DNA from: Corbicula japonica | Taxonomy: Eukaryota; Mollusca; Bivalvia; Venerida; Cyrenidae | Assembly: GCA_038501625.1 (NCBI GenBank) | Contig: JAZAYU010000038.1 | Location: forward strand, 868,001 to 932,000 | Length of the DNA: 64,000 nucleotides | Direction: 5' to 3' | Shown: positions 24,830 through 46,000 of the stretch, in pieces | Layout: every line of letters starts with the position of its first letter | Position numbering within the stretch: the stretch's first letter is position 1 | Notes under the pieces: model-generated | What the model saw: only the letters and a program-made list of their open reading frames with translations | What the model was told of the DNA's origin: nothing | Database searches by the model: none | Position numbers and translations under genes: made by a program

Positions 24830-27329
24830 CACTGTCGTGTAACAGCTGCCCTGTACCAAATAGTGGGTACCCTGTGGCAGTCCGCAAGATGGCGACCAGT
24901 TAAGCGACGTAAAGGTATGTGCTATTTTGTTTCCAATTTGTATGCATATTGTAAGCTATAGAATTCTATACTTGGATTATATAATGAAAAGGATTGTTCA
25001 TTGATTAAATGATTGATTTTTTTATTGCCGGTGTGTCTGTTTGACCCTGTAATTGATAACAATAAATGACCTTGTTGGCCATTTCAAAATTAAAGCGAGA
25101 GCGACGACTGATTTCGGTTTTTTATTCTATGACAACTTTGTTGTTCTCGTATTATGTGACATCCCTTTGAAGCGCCTCTAATTGCCTATCTTGTGGTATA
25201 ACTATTAAACTGAACAATTATTTTGTTTTTAAGAAAATGCGATTCAAACAAATTGTTGTTGGTACCCTGTACCGCCCCTCGGATAATATGAGGGTAACTT
25301 GTATAGCCGTTGGATTAGTGTCGAAAAAGGTACCCTGTACGGTCTACTTTTCCATACACAGAGCTACCCTGTAAAACTCATTTCTTCTCCTTTGTATGAC
25401 CAATTTGTATGTGGCATATTGTATATCTATAAATGTTATCTCTACCACTTGCCGTTCATATATTCAGCCGGCAACACTGAAGTTGTGTTTTTGTTCATTG
25501 TGCCATGTTATTGTTACAAATATAATCCTTTTTAAACTCAAGTTCTCTCTTCCTCTCTATTATTACACTATTATAGGCCGTTGAAACAGGTGTTCAACGA
25601 AAACCTTTTATCATAATCTTGATTCGGCAGGCGGGCGGATGTCCACTCAATAACTGGAGTTTGCTTTGGCCTACGCCAAACTTTGTGTGTGGGTTGATTT
25701 TTTGAAGACAACTCGGGACTGCTACCCAGATGTGATAAAGGAGAAAACTGTTTCTCTTGAACGTAAGCGGAAAGTTTAGCAATCTTTGGGTCATGCTATG
25801 TTTAGGCTATTGAAATCTAGTAATGAAAACCCCAATTTGTTTCGAAGATATCTTTGACAACTGTTCTACAATACTCACACTAGTTAATTACGTGTCAATA
25901 ACCGATGGTTAACTTCGAATGCATGTGTAAGATCGCAAAAATATATCGCGGTACGTATCGTGATTCGGCAGGCCCGTACCGTGATATATTGATTTATTAC
26001 AAATCCCTAGCATGACCCAAAGATTGCTGAACTTTCCGCTTATGTTCAAGAGAAACAGTTTTCTCCACAGAGGGTCAACATTCAACCATTTTATTTGCAG
26101 ACAACAACATTTAGTCTTCGCAAATGAGTTGTTAAATGTGTCGTTCCCCACCCGACCACTTGACCGTAATTTAACAAGTAAAACAACCAGCTACATTTTC
26201 CTATATTCTAAAAAAGTCTGAGAGGATTTGGACATTATAGGACCAAAATTCTTCCAAACTGGAGCTTTTCCTTCTGGATCTTTACGCCCAGTTGCGATGC
26301 AATGGTAAATTTGGAACGTTATTGCCGGTATTGCCGTACTATTCCGGGATCTGGTACATTCGCTGTTATAATTATCGACATTTAAACGTATGTAAAGCAA
26401 GAAAACATATCAATTTACGGATATTATTAAGTAACGGTCAACAATTTTAATAATTTGGCTACAATTTATGGACTTTTTCGAATTTTCCCGATCATACTGG
26501 TACATGTAATACCGCCCACCAGTAGTCATTCACCTTGATCACATCTGGGTAGCAGTCCTGAGTAGTCTTCAAAAACCTACCCACACACAAAGTTTGGCGT
26601 AGGCCAAAGCAAACTCAAGTTATTGAGTGGACACCCGCCCGCCCGCCGAATCACGATTATAATAAAAGGTTTTCGTTGAACAACTGGTTCAACGGCCTAT
26701 AATAGTTTAATAATAGCGAGGAAGACAGAACTATATACAATATGCCACGTACAAATTGGTCATACAAAGAAGAAGAAATGAGTTCTACTGGGTAGCTGTT
26801 TTTATGGAAAAGTAGACCATACAGAGTACCTTTTTCGACACTTATCCAACGACCATACAAGGTACCCGCTTGTAATCCCAGGGGCGTTACAGGGTACCAA
26901 CAACAATTTGTTTGAATCGCATTTTCTTAAAACCAAAATAATTGTTCAGTTTAATAGTTATACCACAAGATAGGCAATTAGAGGCGCTTCAACGGGATAT
27001 CACATATTACGAGAACAACGAAGTTGTCATAGAATAAAAAGCCGAATTCAGTCGTCGCTCTCGCTTCAGTTTTGAAATAGCCAATAAGGTCATTATTTTT
27101 ATCAATTACAGAGTCAAACAGACACACCGGCAATAAAGCAGGCAATCATTTAATCAATCAACAATCCTTTTCATGATATGATCCAAGTATACAAGTCTTT
27201 ACCTTACAATGTGTATACAAATTGGAAACAAAATAGCACATACATTTTTTTTCGCTTAACTGGTCGCCATCTTGCGGACTGCCACAGGGTACCCACTATT
27301 TGGTACAGGGCAGCTGTTACATGACAGTG
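24830..27329. mobile_element. 2.5-kb DNA transposon with long inverted arms
   Basis: The left arm (24830 to ~25745) and right arm (~26535 to 27329) are reverse complements. The ends read CACTGTCGTGTAACAGCTGC and its complement with one change, flanked on both sides by GTTAC (24825-24829 and 27330-27334), a perfect 5-bp target duplication. The core carries a further inverted pair (about 25740-25798 and 26008-26067). TACCCTGTA words recur near the ends and inside the arms (24850-24870, 25263, 25331, 25365, with complements on the right). No transposase is recognisable, so it appears non-autonomous. Both arms encode similar short frames (VEKGTLYGLLFH), which may simply reflect arm identity. Confidence 0.8.
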
Positions 27330-27835
27330 GTTACTTAAATATCCGTTTTACCAAATTAACTCCCTTTTAATTAAAATCAGAACAAAATACATCGGCTTAT
27401 GTTCCACTCCACAACCCCGTATTGTTTCATTGTTTCTATTTTTTAAACCGAAAGATACTGAACTGACAACCTCTAAGATAAACAAATCGGTGATCAAAGT
27501 CCTCCAGAAATATGCATCTACTGGCATCATTTATGAAATAGGAGTTTTCTATGTTATTTTTTGTCAAGTTTTCATTTTGGCTCAGTATATGTTTCCATGC
27601 AATATAAGCACATTTCCTGTAAAATTTATTATTGTACTGATCGAACTTGATCATACATATGATTGAAGCAGTTGTAGGCCGAATTCAATGCTTAAAATTC
27701 TAAGATGTGTTACATTTGGTTATTTCAGAATTCGATTAATACAGTAAAAACTATGATCTTAAAAAACTGAAGACTCTACAAACTAGGCGGTTTCCGTCAG
27801 GTTTTGTTCTTCCCAGTGTTACTCAAACTTATGGT

Positions 27836-36274
<8,439 letters not shown>

Positions 36275-36656
36275 TCTTTCTACGTGTGTGCGTTTAAAAC
36301 TCCCGCACTACAATGATCTTGTGAGTCGGACAAAATACTCTGCAGCTCTTAACTTAGTATTACAGAATTATTCAATATGAATAACAGGAAAAACTTCGAT
36401 TGGATTAGCCATAACACGTGACGTTCACCTTTTTTGTTTATATCACATATAATATTTATATTTCGAAAAACATAGATCGTTATTGGTTACGTTTAATCTC
36501 AATTTCCCTTCGTTGATTGTAACAGTTATTATTCCAAGAACATGTTCTAAAGTAAGCACCATTAGCTTATTTTATCGAGATAAGGTTCAGTGATCTAGTT
36601 TATGTTTGCCAGTGACTAGCAAAAGAATACAGACCGTTATCGAAAGTAAACCAGGT

Positions 36657-36780
36657 CCCAAGGTTAAAAAAGTGAGAATGGAAACCAGTCTCATACCTCA
36701 AGGATCTGTATGGCTGAAATGGGGTCCAGCCGCCATTTCAGCCAATCAGATGCTTGAGATTTTAAACTGGTTTCCGGCCC
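36657..36780. repeat. MITE family 1 copy
   Basis: Palindromic element: CCCAAGGTTAAAAAAGTGAG, GAAACCAGTCTCA, TGGCTGAAATGG, then CGCCATTTCAGCCAATCAGA, TGCTTGAGATT and CTGGTTTCC. Confidence 0.65.
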
Positions 36781-37237
36781 AGAAGTTTTCTTTTCTCTGG
36801 GTTATGTTAAAATAGGTTAGTTTTCTCAATGATTAATAAACACGGTTTCAAAGGTTTACCCCCAGAGAAAACACCTAAAGCTTTATTAAAGTGATTTTAT
36901 AATTTTAACGCGACTACTTAACAGTATATGCTTTAATCATAGTTTCTGTTTCAATGAATTGGAACGGGTAGCATAACTATTTCATCAAACTTAATTGGTT
37001 GAAACATTGCAAAAAAAAACCAATCATTAATTGAAAAACAGATCTAGTTTAAGGAAAATGCTGTATAAATCAACGATACGTTACCTGTAATTGTTTTCTG
37101 AATTTTTTATACATTTTAAACACAATTTTCCGTCAGAGTTGTGTTTTCCTTCCTCTTATTTTAACCAAATAACTTAAACGGTATTTCAATTATATTAAAC
37201 ATTCTTGTTAAGTTTCTTTACTGCAGCAAGTGCTGAA

Positions 37238-37374
37238 TGTTATAAGGCTAAGCAAGGAAACCAGTCTCAAATCTCAAGAATCTGATTGGCTGAAATATCG
37301 ACCAGTCACCCATTTCAGCTTATCAGATGCTTGAGATTTGAGACTGGTCTCCTGATTTTGTTTAATGATCTTAG
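37238..37374. repeat. MITE family 1 copy
   Basis: Palindrome with GGAAACCAGTCTCAAATCTC, GATTGGCTGAAAT, then CATTTCAGC, CAGATGCTTGAGATTTGAGA and CTGGTCTCC. Confidence 0.7.
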
Positions 37375-37477
37375 GCAAAGGGGAGCTTGTTCGAAGCTTT
37401 ATTTTCAAGTTCAATTGAATAGACATAGCGTTTCTGAAAAAGACTTTCAAAATTGTTTGTGGTTTATGCATCCTAGA

Positions 37478-37540
37478 ACCTGTTGTGTAGCCCCAGCGTC
37501 AACTTGTTTTGCCACTAACTGTTCTAAGGCGGTGAATCCA
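37478..37540 (-). repeat. Dispersed repeat with TTAGTGGCAAAACA core
   Basis: Minus-strand copy of the family also at 53518-53570 and 28585-28650; the core on this strand reads CAGTTAGTGGCAAAACA and is followed by CAGGTTCTAGG. Confidence 0.45.
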
Positions 37541-37861
37541 AAGGCTTCTTATCTTCGTTTACTGTTTGCGTTGTCTTATTTGAAAATGATATCCTCATAA
37601 ACACATGCACTCTTTTTCTCTGCTTTTTTGCTGCATGGGAAGCTTGTTTTCTGAGTTTGGCGATTTCTGATATGCATGTTTCACTTTTTTGTAAAAATGT
37701 CGATTATTTTATTGTTTTCAAAAACTCGTTATTCCTATGCACAGAATGCATACTACAACAATAAAAAGGGACATCATTCTGTGAGAATTACTTAATATTA
37801 TACAATGTAAATTAAACGATAGATTATTATATTACAATGTAACGCATACTATGTTATATAT

Positions 37862-37931
37862 CCAGTCGCCATTTCAGCCAATCAGATGCTTGAGATTTGA
37901 GACTGGTTTCCATGCTCAGCTTTATAACCTT
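37862..37931. repeat. MITE family 1, half copy
   Basis: Only the right half of the palindrome is present: CCAGTCGCCATTTCAGCCAA, TCAGATGCTTGAGATTTGAG, CTGGTTTCCATGCTCAG and a TTTATAACC end. Confidence 0.65.
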
Positions 37932-38309
37932 TAGACCTGTATTACGATACTTCTCAAAATTAACTTTTGTATTTTAAATAAATTTTAGATAACTAATTCA
38001 TAGGTTTTATCAAAACAAACAATACAAGCAAAACTTAATTAACTATAAACTGTTCAAAATGTTTAGTTTTCCTAATTTTGAGTAGTATATCATTCGACTT
38101 ATGTTGACTTGGACAAAGTTGATAAAGTGCAGTAACCAAGCTTTATTAGATTGATTAGTTTAAGTTTGAACAACCGGCTTCATTCTACCCGTAAAATTGT
38201 AAACAGTTTTGTTTACTAACTTTGCCGAATTAATTGTTGCATCAATTTCTCTTAAAGGTCTACATATGTGTGACTTTCGAAGAAAACAATATCAAAACAA
38301 AAAATGATA

Positions 38310-38365
38310 TTGCCTCTTCTGGGGAGCGAACCTGCACCGTCACGAAGACAGCGCCGATTACTGTG
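38310..38365 (-). repeat. tRNA-SINE fragment
   Basis: Contains TGGGGAGCGAACCTGCACCG and GACAGCGCC, the complement of the SINE B-box region. Truncated. Confidence 0.5.
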
Positions 38366-40249
38366 CTTTAGTTACAAGGGTATATTTCTAACATGTATTT
38401 CAATGGCTCTTTGTTTCCAAAATAATCAGAATAAATGTTTTCGGCAGGATTTTTCGTTAAAAATGATTTTGTTAAAAAAAGGTTTACGGGAGGAAAACAT
38501 TTCTGTTTGCTCTCTGTATATTGGACAAGTTTATTTAAAAAAAATGTCTAGAAAACGAAACACTAAACATAATGTATACTGTATTTAAAGTCAGTTTTCT
38601 GAATTAAAATTTTAAGCGCGATAGGTATTTTCATGCCATAAGTATTGGCCATATGTTTCCGTGTTCAAGTTGTCAAGTGTTGCACCGAATTTAAACTTGA
38701 GTTAAAATCTGTTGTTGTATTGTTTTGTAAAAGACCATATTTCAGAGCAAATAGGAAGTTTTTTATGTAAACTGTGTTTACAAAATATACAAAATGGTTT
38801 AAGTAGTACATGTTAAAACAAACTCACGTGCACATTTAGCCATAATATTAAAGTATATCTCTGTAATTAGAGTGGTACGTTGTGCAATATACCTTAACAT
38901 TAATGGTCAACTTATGTTTTTATATTGTATCTGTATTTGTTTTTACAGGGGCAGAGTTACTATTAAATTGTTGTTTAAAGGTATATATTCGAAAGACTTA
39001 AAATTTCCGAAGACACTTTTTTTCAGTGACAAGTCCCAGTTCATTTCCATAACCTATAAGCATAACCAATAACAATATGGAAACGCGGGTTTCTAACTAA
39101 ATGAGTTTTAACTCTTCTAAACACTGTTGTTGCATTCTAATTACGTATTAATGATTGCTACCAGATGAACCGTATTCAATAATGTAGGCTTTGAATCATA
39201 CGATGTCAAACTACTAGAACATAACTATATTTAACGGATAGAGAACAAAGCAACCAAAGTATTTTATGAAGTGTTTCATATAAACACTCAACAATAGTTC
39301 ATATCTAACTACCCCCATAGGACTCCAATGTCTACTGAACAAAATGCCAGTCATGCTATGACTTCGAGTTTTATTCAAGCAAGCAATATATTTATAAAGA
39401 GCGTTTTGATCAATATAAATATTACTAGATAAACAAACTAGCCAAATTATATACTTTAATTCTTCGGACAGGGGGTAACTTGAAATAAAAATTTAAATAA
39501 TACCTAACAATTAAATTTTAGTCAGTTTGCTAACATCTATGGTTGCAAGACGGTGGTAGGTAATATGAAGTGCAATTGGATATGAAGTTGTTATGGGAAA
39601 TTTTGATCAACAACGCCGTTTATTGTTAATAGTGTTCTTGCTCATTTAACAACCATTATGTTTGACCATGCAATAAGCTTTTGCGTATACATTTGTAACA
39701 TCGTCGAGAAATGTGTAGATAATAGTCAATCCACCAATTCATAACGTACGTTTTTGTTCATGGGTAAACCTGATAGTGCATTTGTAGGTTTATACGCTTT
39801 AAAATATTTTTTAGACTAATGTTTGATACTAAATGATGAAAACTCGAATTTCATTTCAAGCATGAAACATTTTCTGACTGAATGCGCGTCTACGTCATTA
39901 AGTTAAAGAGCAATATTCACTGAAAGAGTTTTTGCTAAGAAATGTTTTAACTGATAAATTAATGTAAACATTTCAAGGAGAACCATAAACACTGAAATAT
40001 TGCAAACAACCGTATTGTACGTCATGTAAATAATATTATATTTTTGTAAGACTTTGGACACTCGGTCTGTCTGAAAATTAACAGAACACATTTTACCTCA
40101 GCATATTCTGGACATACATACTTAGCGCTCTAACCGTGGTCGTCTTTCATAATATACAATGTACATAACAGCTAATATTATCTTCATTATCTTACCAATA
40201 TATGTATGGATGAAAGTGTGGCAACCACAAAAAAAAGAATAAAAAATGA

Positions 40250-40600
40250 GTGTGCCTCTAGCTGGTAGCGAACCCGCACCGTCACTGCGACAGCGCCTAG
40301 CCCTGCAATTCCCGCGACGCAACCAACTGAGCTAACCGGGACAAACCCCAAAGAAGGCTGATCGGATAGCCCTGATATACGGAACGATCACTGCATGACA
40401 TCGGTGAAAGGTTATTTTACTGATAACAGTACTGACTATATGTACGGGGAGACTTTTTACGGCCGCCACACTGCACAAATAGCGCTACTGTGAATTTCAA
40501 ATGATTTTGCCTCTAGCTGGGAGCGAACCCGCACCGTCACGGTGACAGCGCCTAGCCCTGCAATTCCCGCTACGCAACCAACTGAGCTAACCTGCTTATA
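40250..40600 (-). mobile_element. Dimeric tRNA-derived SINE (head-body-head)
   Basis: Two tRNA-like heads sit on the minus strand at about 40590-40510 and 40345-40255. Each has a perfect A box (TAGCTCAGTTGG; complement at 40578-40589 and 40323-40334) and a B box of GGTTCGCTNCC type. A ~165-bp body separates them. The second head follows GGGGTTTGTCCCGG directly. Because the 32.4-32.7 kb copy has the same body-then-head order, this looks like the normal structure of the family rather than a chance tandem. Confidence 0.75.
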
Positions 40601-40796
40601 TGTATCGCATACATCCTTATTTATCTAGCTACATAATTTATCTGAATAATTAACACTAGACAATCTGTCACTTTACACATGCTATATGTATGACTATTCG
40701 GGTTACTTAATTTTATTAGTTTAATTTTTTTTAAGCAACGTGTCTTTGACACCCATGAAATATTTTGCCTCATATAAATACCTCGTTGACAGCACT

Positions 40797-40890
40797 AGCA
40801 ACCTCGGCTAACGCCTTGGTTGACATTACCTGTCTCGGGTGAACATTCCGTTCTATCACCCACTGAAGGATGTGATATTTATATAATATT
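40797..40890. repeat. Partial copy of the 12.3-kb hairpin element
   Basis: Has AACCTCGGCTAACGCC, TTGGTTGACATTACCT, TCTCGGGTGAACATTCCG and GGATGTGATATTTATATAAT, matching the right half of 12333-12477. Confidence 0.65.
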
Positions 40891-41215
40891 GTTGAGTATA
40901 ATTATGTTGATTGATTATGTTTATTTACTTTTTTTCAATATCGATAACAACTCGACAACATCAATAGAACTTAGTACTTCGAGTGTCATTCGTATGTCTC
41001 TAATAGTTATTGGAATTTATAAAGTTTAAGGTTAAATGGATCCCAAACGAGCCTGTAGTTACATAAATCGTAACGTTATAAAATCCTTAAAATTCAATGA
41101 TTATTTCAGAGCATATAATGTTCTCTTTCCACACAAAGTCGTTTGGGAAGGATCGAAATTGTTTTGTGTGCTGGTGTATACAAAGATTTGTGGCTAGACG
41201 AAATGCACAGTAATA

Positions 41216-41784
41216 TACTGAACCAAAAAAGAAACTATCGCCAAGTTTGATTGTAGATATGTTAGTACAGTTTCAATCCCTTTGGCTGAAAGCTTACATT
41301 TTTGTAAAAATATGTATTGTGGTTCTTTTAAAATCGTCTTTTTGGAGGAAAGGATCAGATTGTTTGTTCAATTTTAAATAAAAATAAGGTAGGGAACGTT
41401 TCTAAAGTTAACAATCAGTAGCGTGTGTGACCGCCGTGTGTGATGCTGACAGCCTGACAGCGACGTCGCATTGAGAGCACAAGTTTGTTAATGTCAGCCT
41501 GTGGAATATTATTCCATTCTTCAAGCAATCCCGCTCGAAGGTCGTTGACGTTGTTTTGAGGGTTCGGACGTCGACGTACCCGTCTATCCAGATTATCTAA
41601 AAGATGTTCAATTGGGTTCAAATCCGGACTTTTTGAGGGCCAGTCGTCGGTGAAATCAACGTTATGATTTTGTAAATACTGTATATTGACACGAGCAACA
41701 TGGGATGAATGTGTGTACATCTAAGTGGTACCCTTGAACAACTGGAACATACTTTGCGAAAGTTTCTTTTTTTTTTGTTCAGTA
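41216..41784 (-). mobile_element. Internally deleted Tc1-like transposon
   Basis: The terminal inverted repeats are TACTGAACCAAAAAAGAAAC (41216) and its complement ending GTTCAGTA (41784), flanked by TA on each side (41214-41215, 41785-41786). At 569 bp it is about a third of a full Tc1-like element. It keeps only the C-terminal part of the transposase gene. Confidence 0.8.
41415..41720 (-). pseudogene. Tc1/mariner transposase, C-terminal fragment
   Basis: About 100 aa of the DDE-domain C terminus of a Tc1-like transposase. WPSKSPDLNPIEHLLDNLDR contains the final catalytic Glu of the D-D-34-E family, followed by the RRVRRRPNP and NNIPQADIN blocks and the terminal GGHTRY. The DNA-binding domain and the first two Asp are missing, so the fragment cannot be active. 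The frame itself is open and well conserved, which suggests recent deletion. It lies inside the element bounded at 41216-41784. Confidence 0.85.
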
Positions 41785-43014
41785 TATGTGTTTTCATTAC
41801 AAACCATGAATAGGCTCAATCCAACCGAGTCTGCAATATTTTTATATTTGTCATGTGTTTGGTTGCTTTTAAAGTTCCCTTTTCATCTTTCTTATCAGAT
41901 TTTCAGGAAGTTCAAATTAACAATGGAAATATAAATTATAGCAATTTTAAATATGTAGCCTTATGTTTGCTGTTATAGAATACAGTAAAATTTGTTAAAC
42001 TGTAAAACAGAAGCGTCAAGTTCAAATATGCACTAAAAGTTAATATTGTTTACAATTTTATCGACACCAGCCGGTTTCTATAAATAAACGCTGTTAATAT
42101 AAATATAATAAGATGCTTACTACTGTGCACGTCGAGGGTGAAAGCAAAGAGGTTCCAAATGATAATCAGTAAAGAGGCAGATTAATCATTTTCGCTTTCA
42201 ATCCCGTTATACTGCGTGTAGATAGATCTGCTCACTGGTGGTCAGCGACTTGGATACTGGCCAACGGTTCAAACTCGCTTTCTGCAGATACATTGTATTC
42301 TGCAAACTTACCGATCTCTCGATTACCATTTACCGTAAATTGGGATATTTTGGGGGTTTGTAATATTTTCGCCAGCTTTTTCCATACCGCATGTGTTTTA
42401 ATTTTGCCAATTTGTTTTGCCATGAATAATCAAGTAAACACAGATACTTTATTGTGTTCATGTACGTTAATATACCCGTACACTACTAAGCGGATAAGTC
42501 GTCATTTATCGAAGAAATACAACAAAAATATTCATATTTTTTTAAATAATATATAAAACTGAATAAAACATATATAAATATAATGCAAATTACGATATGA
42601 TATTTAAAACGTTAAAACTAATCTTGCAAAACAGTTTTAAGACATACCCGAATTGAAATGTAAAATCGGGAGATTTATAAAGCAGCTTTTATAGGCGACA
42701 AGTAGTGGTCAACGTCGGTGAACTGTGAATGATAGTCTGTATTGTTGTGTTTTCCCTCCCTTGGTTAAATTTTAACCTGTGACATATATTGGACAGGTGT
42801 GGGTAATTTTCGCCTTTTCATTAGGATGGCCAATACCCAAGGCCAAAACATCCCAATTGACGGTATCTCTCTGCGAATAATAGCTTAATAAATAAATGTA
42901 GAGATTTCAGTTGTGCATTTGGTTCCCAGCTTGCCATAAGACCGGATAATCATCAAAATACAAACAAGTGTGTTAATAAAACGTTATATAGTATTAGTGA
43001 GGTTTTATTTAAAA
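41785..43014. other. Non-coding; presumed GGT promoter region
   Basis: No confident gene. A minus-strand frame at 42232-42423 (63 aa, Lys-rich) shows no recognised domain and is not called. A TATA-like TTATATAG lies about 35 bp before the GGT start codon. Confidence 0.4.
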
Positions 43015-46000
43015 ATGGATTCTAACAGGTAATAGCTTTACAAATATATCTTATATTTCAACTAAAAAGATAAATATATAGCACTCGTGAATTTTGTGTT
43101 TGTTTTGATATGCTCTTCTTAGGCACTGTTTTATTTACGAATGAATAACGAATTCTATTCCAAATTTCAAGCGTTTAATCAGTCCGGTAAGCAATGGAAA
43201 ACCAATTGCAACAACAAATATCAATCTTCACTTTTGGAAAATCCAAATAATATATTTTAACATTTAACAACAAATAAGTTTCTTATGGAATACCACATAT
43301 GCTACCAGTTGGAAATCTCAACTTAAACTGTCCATGTTAATCAGTCAAAGATAGTTGTCAAGATCACCATAGTTACCAAATATTTGATATGAAATATTTA
43401 GCGACTTGACAATTATACAACCTCTTAATTGAGATTAAGATACTGTGTCTTTGTTACTTTGTCTGTCTGGATGTCATATCTATATACATGTATTAAATGA
43501 TTATGACTGATAATTATTTCTAAATATTTTAACAACATATAGGAAAATTTGTAAAACTTTATAAACGATTTTTTCTGCATAACACTTTGATTTTTACGCT
43601 CAATGCTTAAAATATTTGCTTCAAATCGCTCTTGAACCTAAAATTGTAATAAACCTTATTTTTTTATATAATGTTAGTATATTTTCTATTTGTTAAGTCT
43701 CCAACGTTATTGAACTAAGAATCGAGACCAGTCTCCAACCATAGCAATATTTTAGTTAAAAATCAAGACTTGAAGAATAAGAAGCTTGAGATCTGTGCCT
43801 GGCTCCAAGGTTATAAAACTGAGCATGGAAACCAGTCTCAAATCTCAAGCATCTGATTGGCTGAAATGGCGACCAGTCGCCATTTCAGCCAATCAGATGC
43901 TTGAGATTTGAGACTGGTTTCCAATCTCATTTTTATAACCTTGGGCACTTACCAGAAGACGCGCAATAAATTGAATTGAAATATATATTATTCAGGATTT
44001 CATATTATATATAAATATAAACAAATCTGAGCCGAAGATGTTCAAACTGAGATAAAAATACAGTATTAAATCTCAAGCATCTGTCTTGACTGGCCTGAGA
44101 TTTGAGACTGGTTCCCAGTCTCAGTATCAATCCATCCGATAGATGGAATAAAAAGTTTGCTACGAACGAAGAATATTTTTGTACATTTCTTTTTGTTTAA
44201 TAGCTGTTTGCCAGTTGCATGTAATAGCTTAGCATGCTACGAGTAGTATAAAATAAAAACAGTCTGTAGACCCTCTATATATTCCTAGCAGAGGCCCTAT
44301 GTTATGATATCATCATCAATCAAAATGCACAGTAAAGGCGCTTACGATAATGCCTCGCAAATACATGAATGATATTATTACCGAATATATTTCTAGCAAA
44401 TCAAAGCTCTGTTAATCTTTATATTTATCTAACTATTAAAACTCTTGATCATATTGATATCTGATGTATCTGCCTCTGGAATGTTTTATTTTATTAGACT
44501 GTAAGTTTATCGTCTTGATCTATCTTGCAAATTAATGTTCGGAACATATTTTTGGAACAAGGTTTAATCATTATGCAAAAAATCATTATGTGCATATAAT
44601 TATATAATGTAAAGCAAACAACTGTATTTGTAACTCGTAATTATTTCTAAAACTTGGAAATACACAAAGTCACACAAACATAAACAATATTGAAGAATTA
44701 TATACTTAGTATTTAAATTGACATTTTAAACTTAACATTCAAGCGCATACATTTAACTAAAATATGAAAATGAAATAAAATTATGTTATACTTTTAGTGT
44801 TACATTAAACCGTAAAGTTTGGACGATTATTGTGATAGTCGTGGTTGCATGTATAGTCGCCGTTGGTCTTGGACTCGGGTTAGGCTTGAGCTCATTGAAT
44901 CATGATACAACAACATCAACATCCTGTCCGACAGCTGATTCACCGCCATCGTCTTCTAGATTGACAAAGGAATCGCCCCTTTACGTCAAACCTCCTGATA
45001 CCAAAGAAGGCTTTTACCGCTTTGCTTCAGTGGCATCGGACGCTCCGATATGCTCATCATATGGAACGTGAGTTAATTATAAATTATGAATTTGAATCAC
45101 AGTTTATAAATATATGAGTTACGGTAACTGTTTAAATGTGTGATCGTCAACGTTTATATGTGTGATTGTTATCGTTTACGAGTAAAGTTTACAGTTATTA
45201 AGTACAATTGTTACAATTTATAACTTAAGTTGAAAGGAGAGTAATGTTGTGTCTAAATGTTACATGTAGAATATAAATGTGCCTAAGTTTGACAGTGTAA
45301 ATGTATCCAATTATCATGGTTATATTATGTGTAATGGTCACAATTTATATGTTTATGTGGAAAATATTGTGTCAGAATGTCACAACATATGTCTGACTAT
45401 CACTGTGTATATGAACTCGAGTGTCACAGTGTGTTTTGTCTGGATGTCCAAGTTTTGCACTGTTGGCGTGTGCTTGCTTTTGTTTAGAAATGAAACGTAT
45501 TTTTGCAAAATGTTCTAAAACATCAGAATATTGAAAACAATACATATATCGATCTGTATTTATATGGCTGCTAATATCAAGGTCACCCCGACGCCTGAAA
45601 ACGCAGGTAAACAGCGTCGTTTACTTTCGTTTTGTTTTAAAATATTTCTTAAATACTTTATTATATAATGTGTTAGGATGTGATATTTAAAAAATTTCTT
45701 AAGAGCGAGCAACATTATTGCATTATTTCAGAGAAATGATGGCACGCCATGGAGGAACAGCTATCGATGCTGCCATTGCTGCAGTTTTATGCATCTGTGT
45801 TTACAATCCTCACAGCTGTGGAATCGGTGGTGGTCATTTCCTCACATACTACAAAATGTAAATATGTGAACACGTATATCTTCTGGCAGTTACAGAAAAT
45901 CTTTTATGGTATAAGGCCTGAAGGTTATAAAGCTGAGATTGGAAACCAGTCTCAAATCTCAAGCATCTGATTGGCTGAAATTGCGACTGGTCAGCCAATC

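Larger units (their letters stand above)
36275..41213. other. Intergenic region rich in palindromic MITEs and SINEs
   Basis: This lies between gene B and the GGT locus. No gene is supported. It contains three MITE family 1 copies, a short SINE fragment at 38310-38365, a dimeric SINE at 40250-40600 and a partial hairpin at 40797. The gene B promoter should lie just above 36274 but is not recognisable. Confidence 0.5.

Noticed and set aside
25299..26860. Similar short frames in both arms of the 2.5-kb element (VEKGTLYGLLFH)
   Set aside because: The similarity follows from the inverted arms; no start or domain evidence for a protein.
42232..42423. 63-aa Lys-rich minus-strand frame just before GGT
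   Set aside because: No recognised domain, no clear exon partners. Could be an old repeat fragment; not supportable as a gene.
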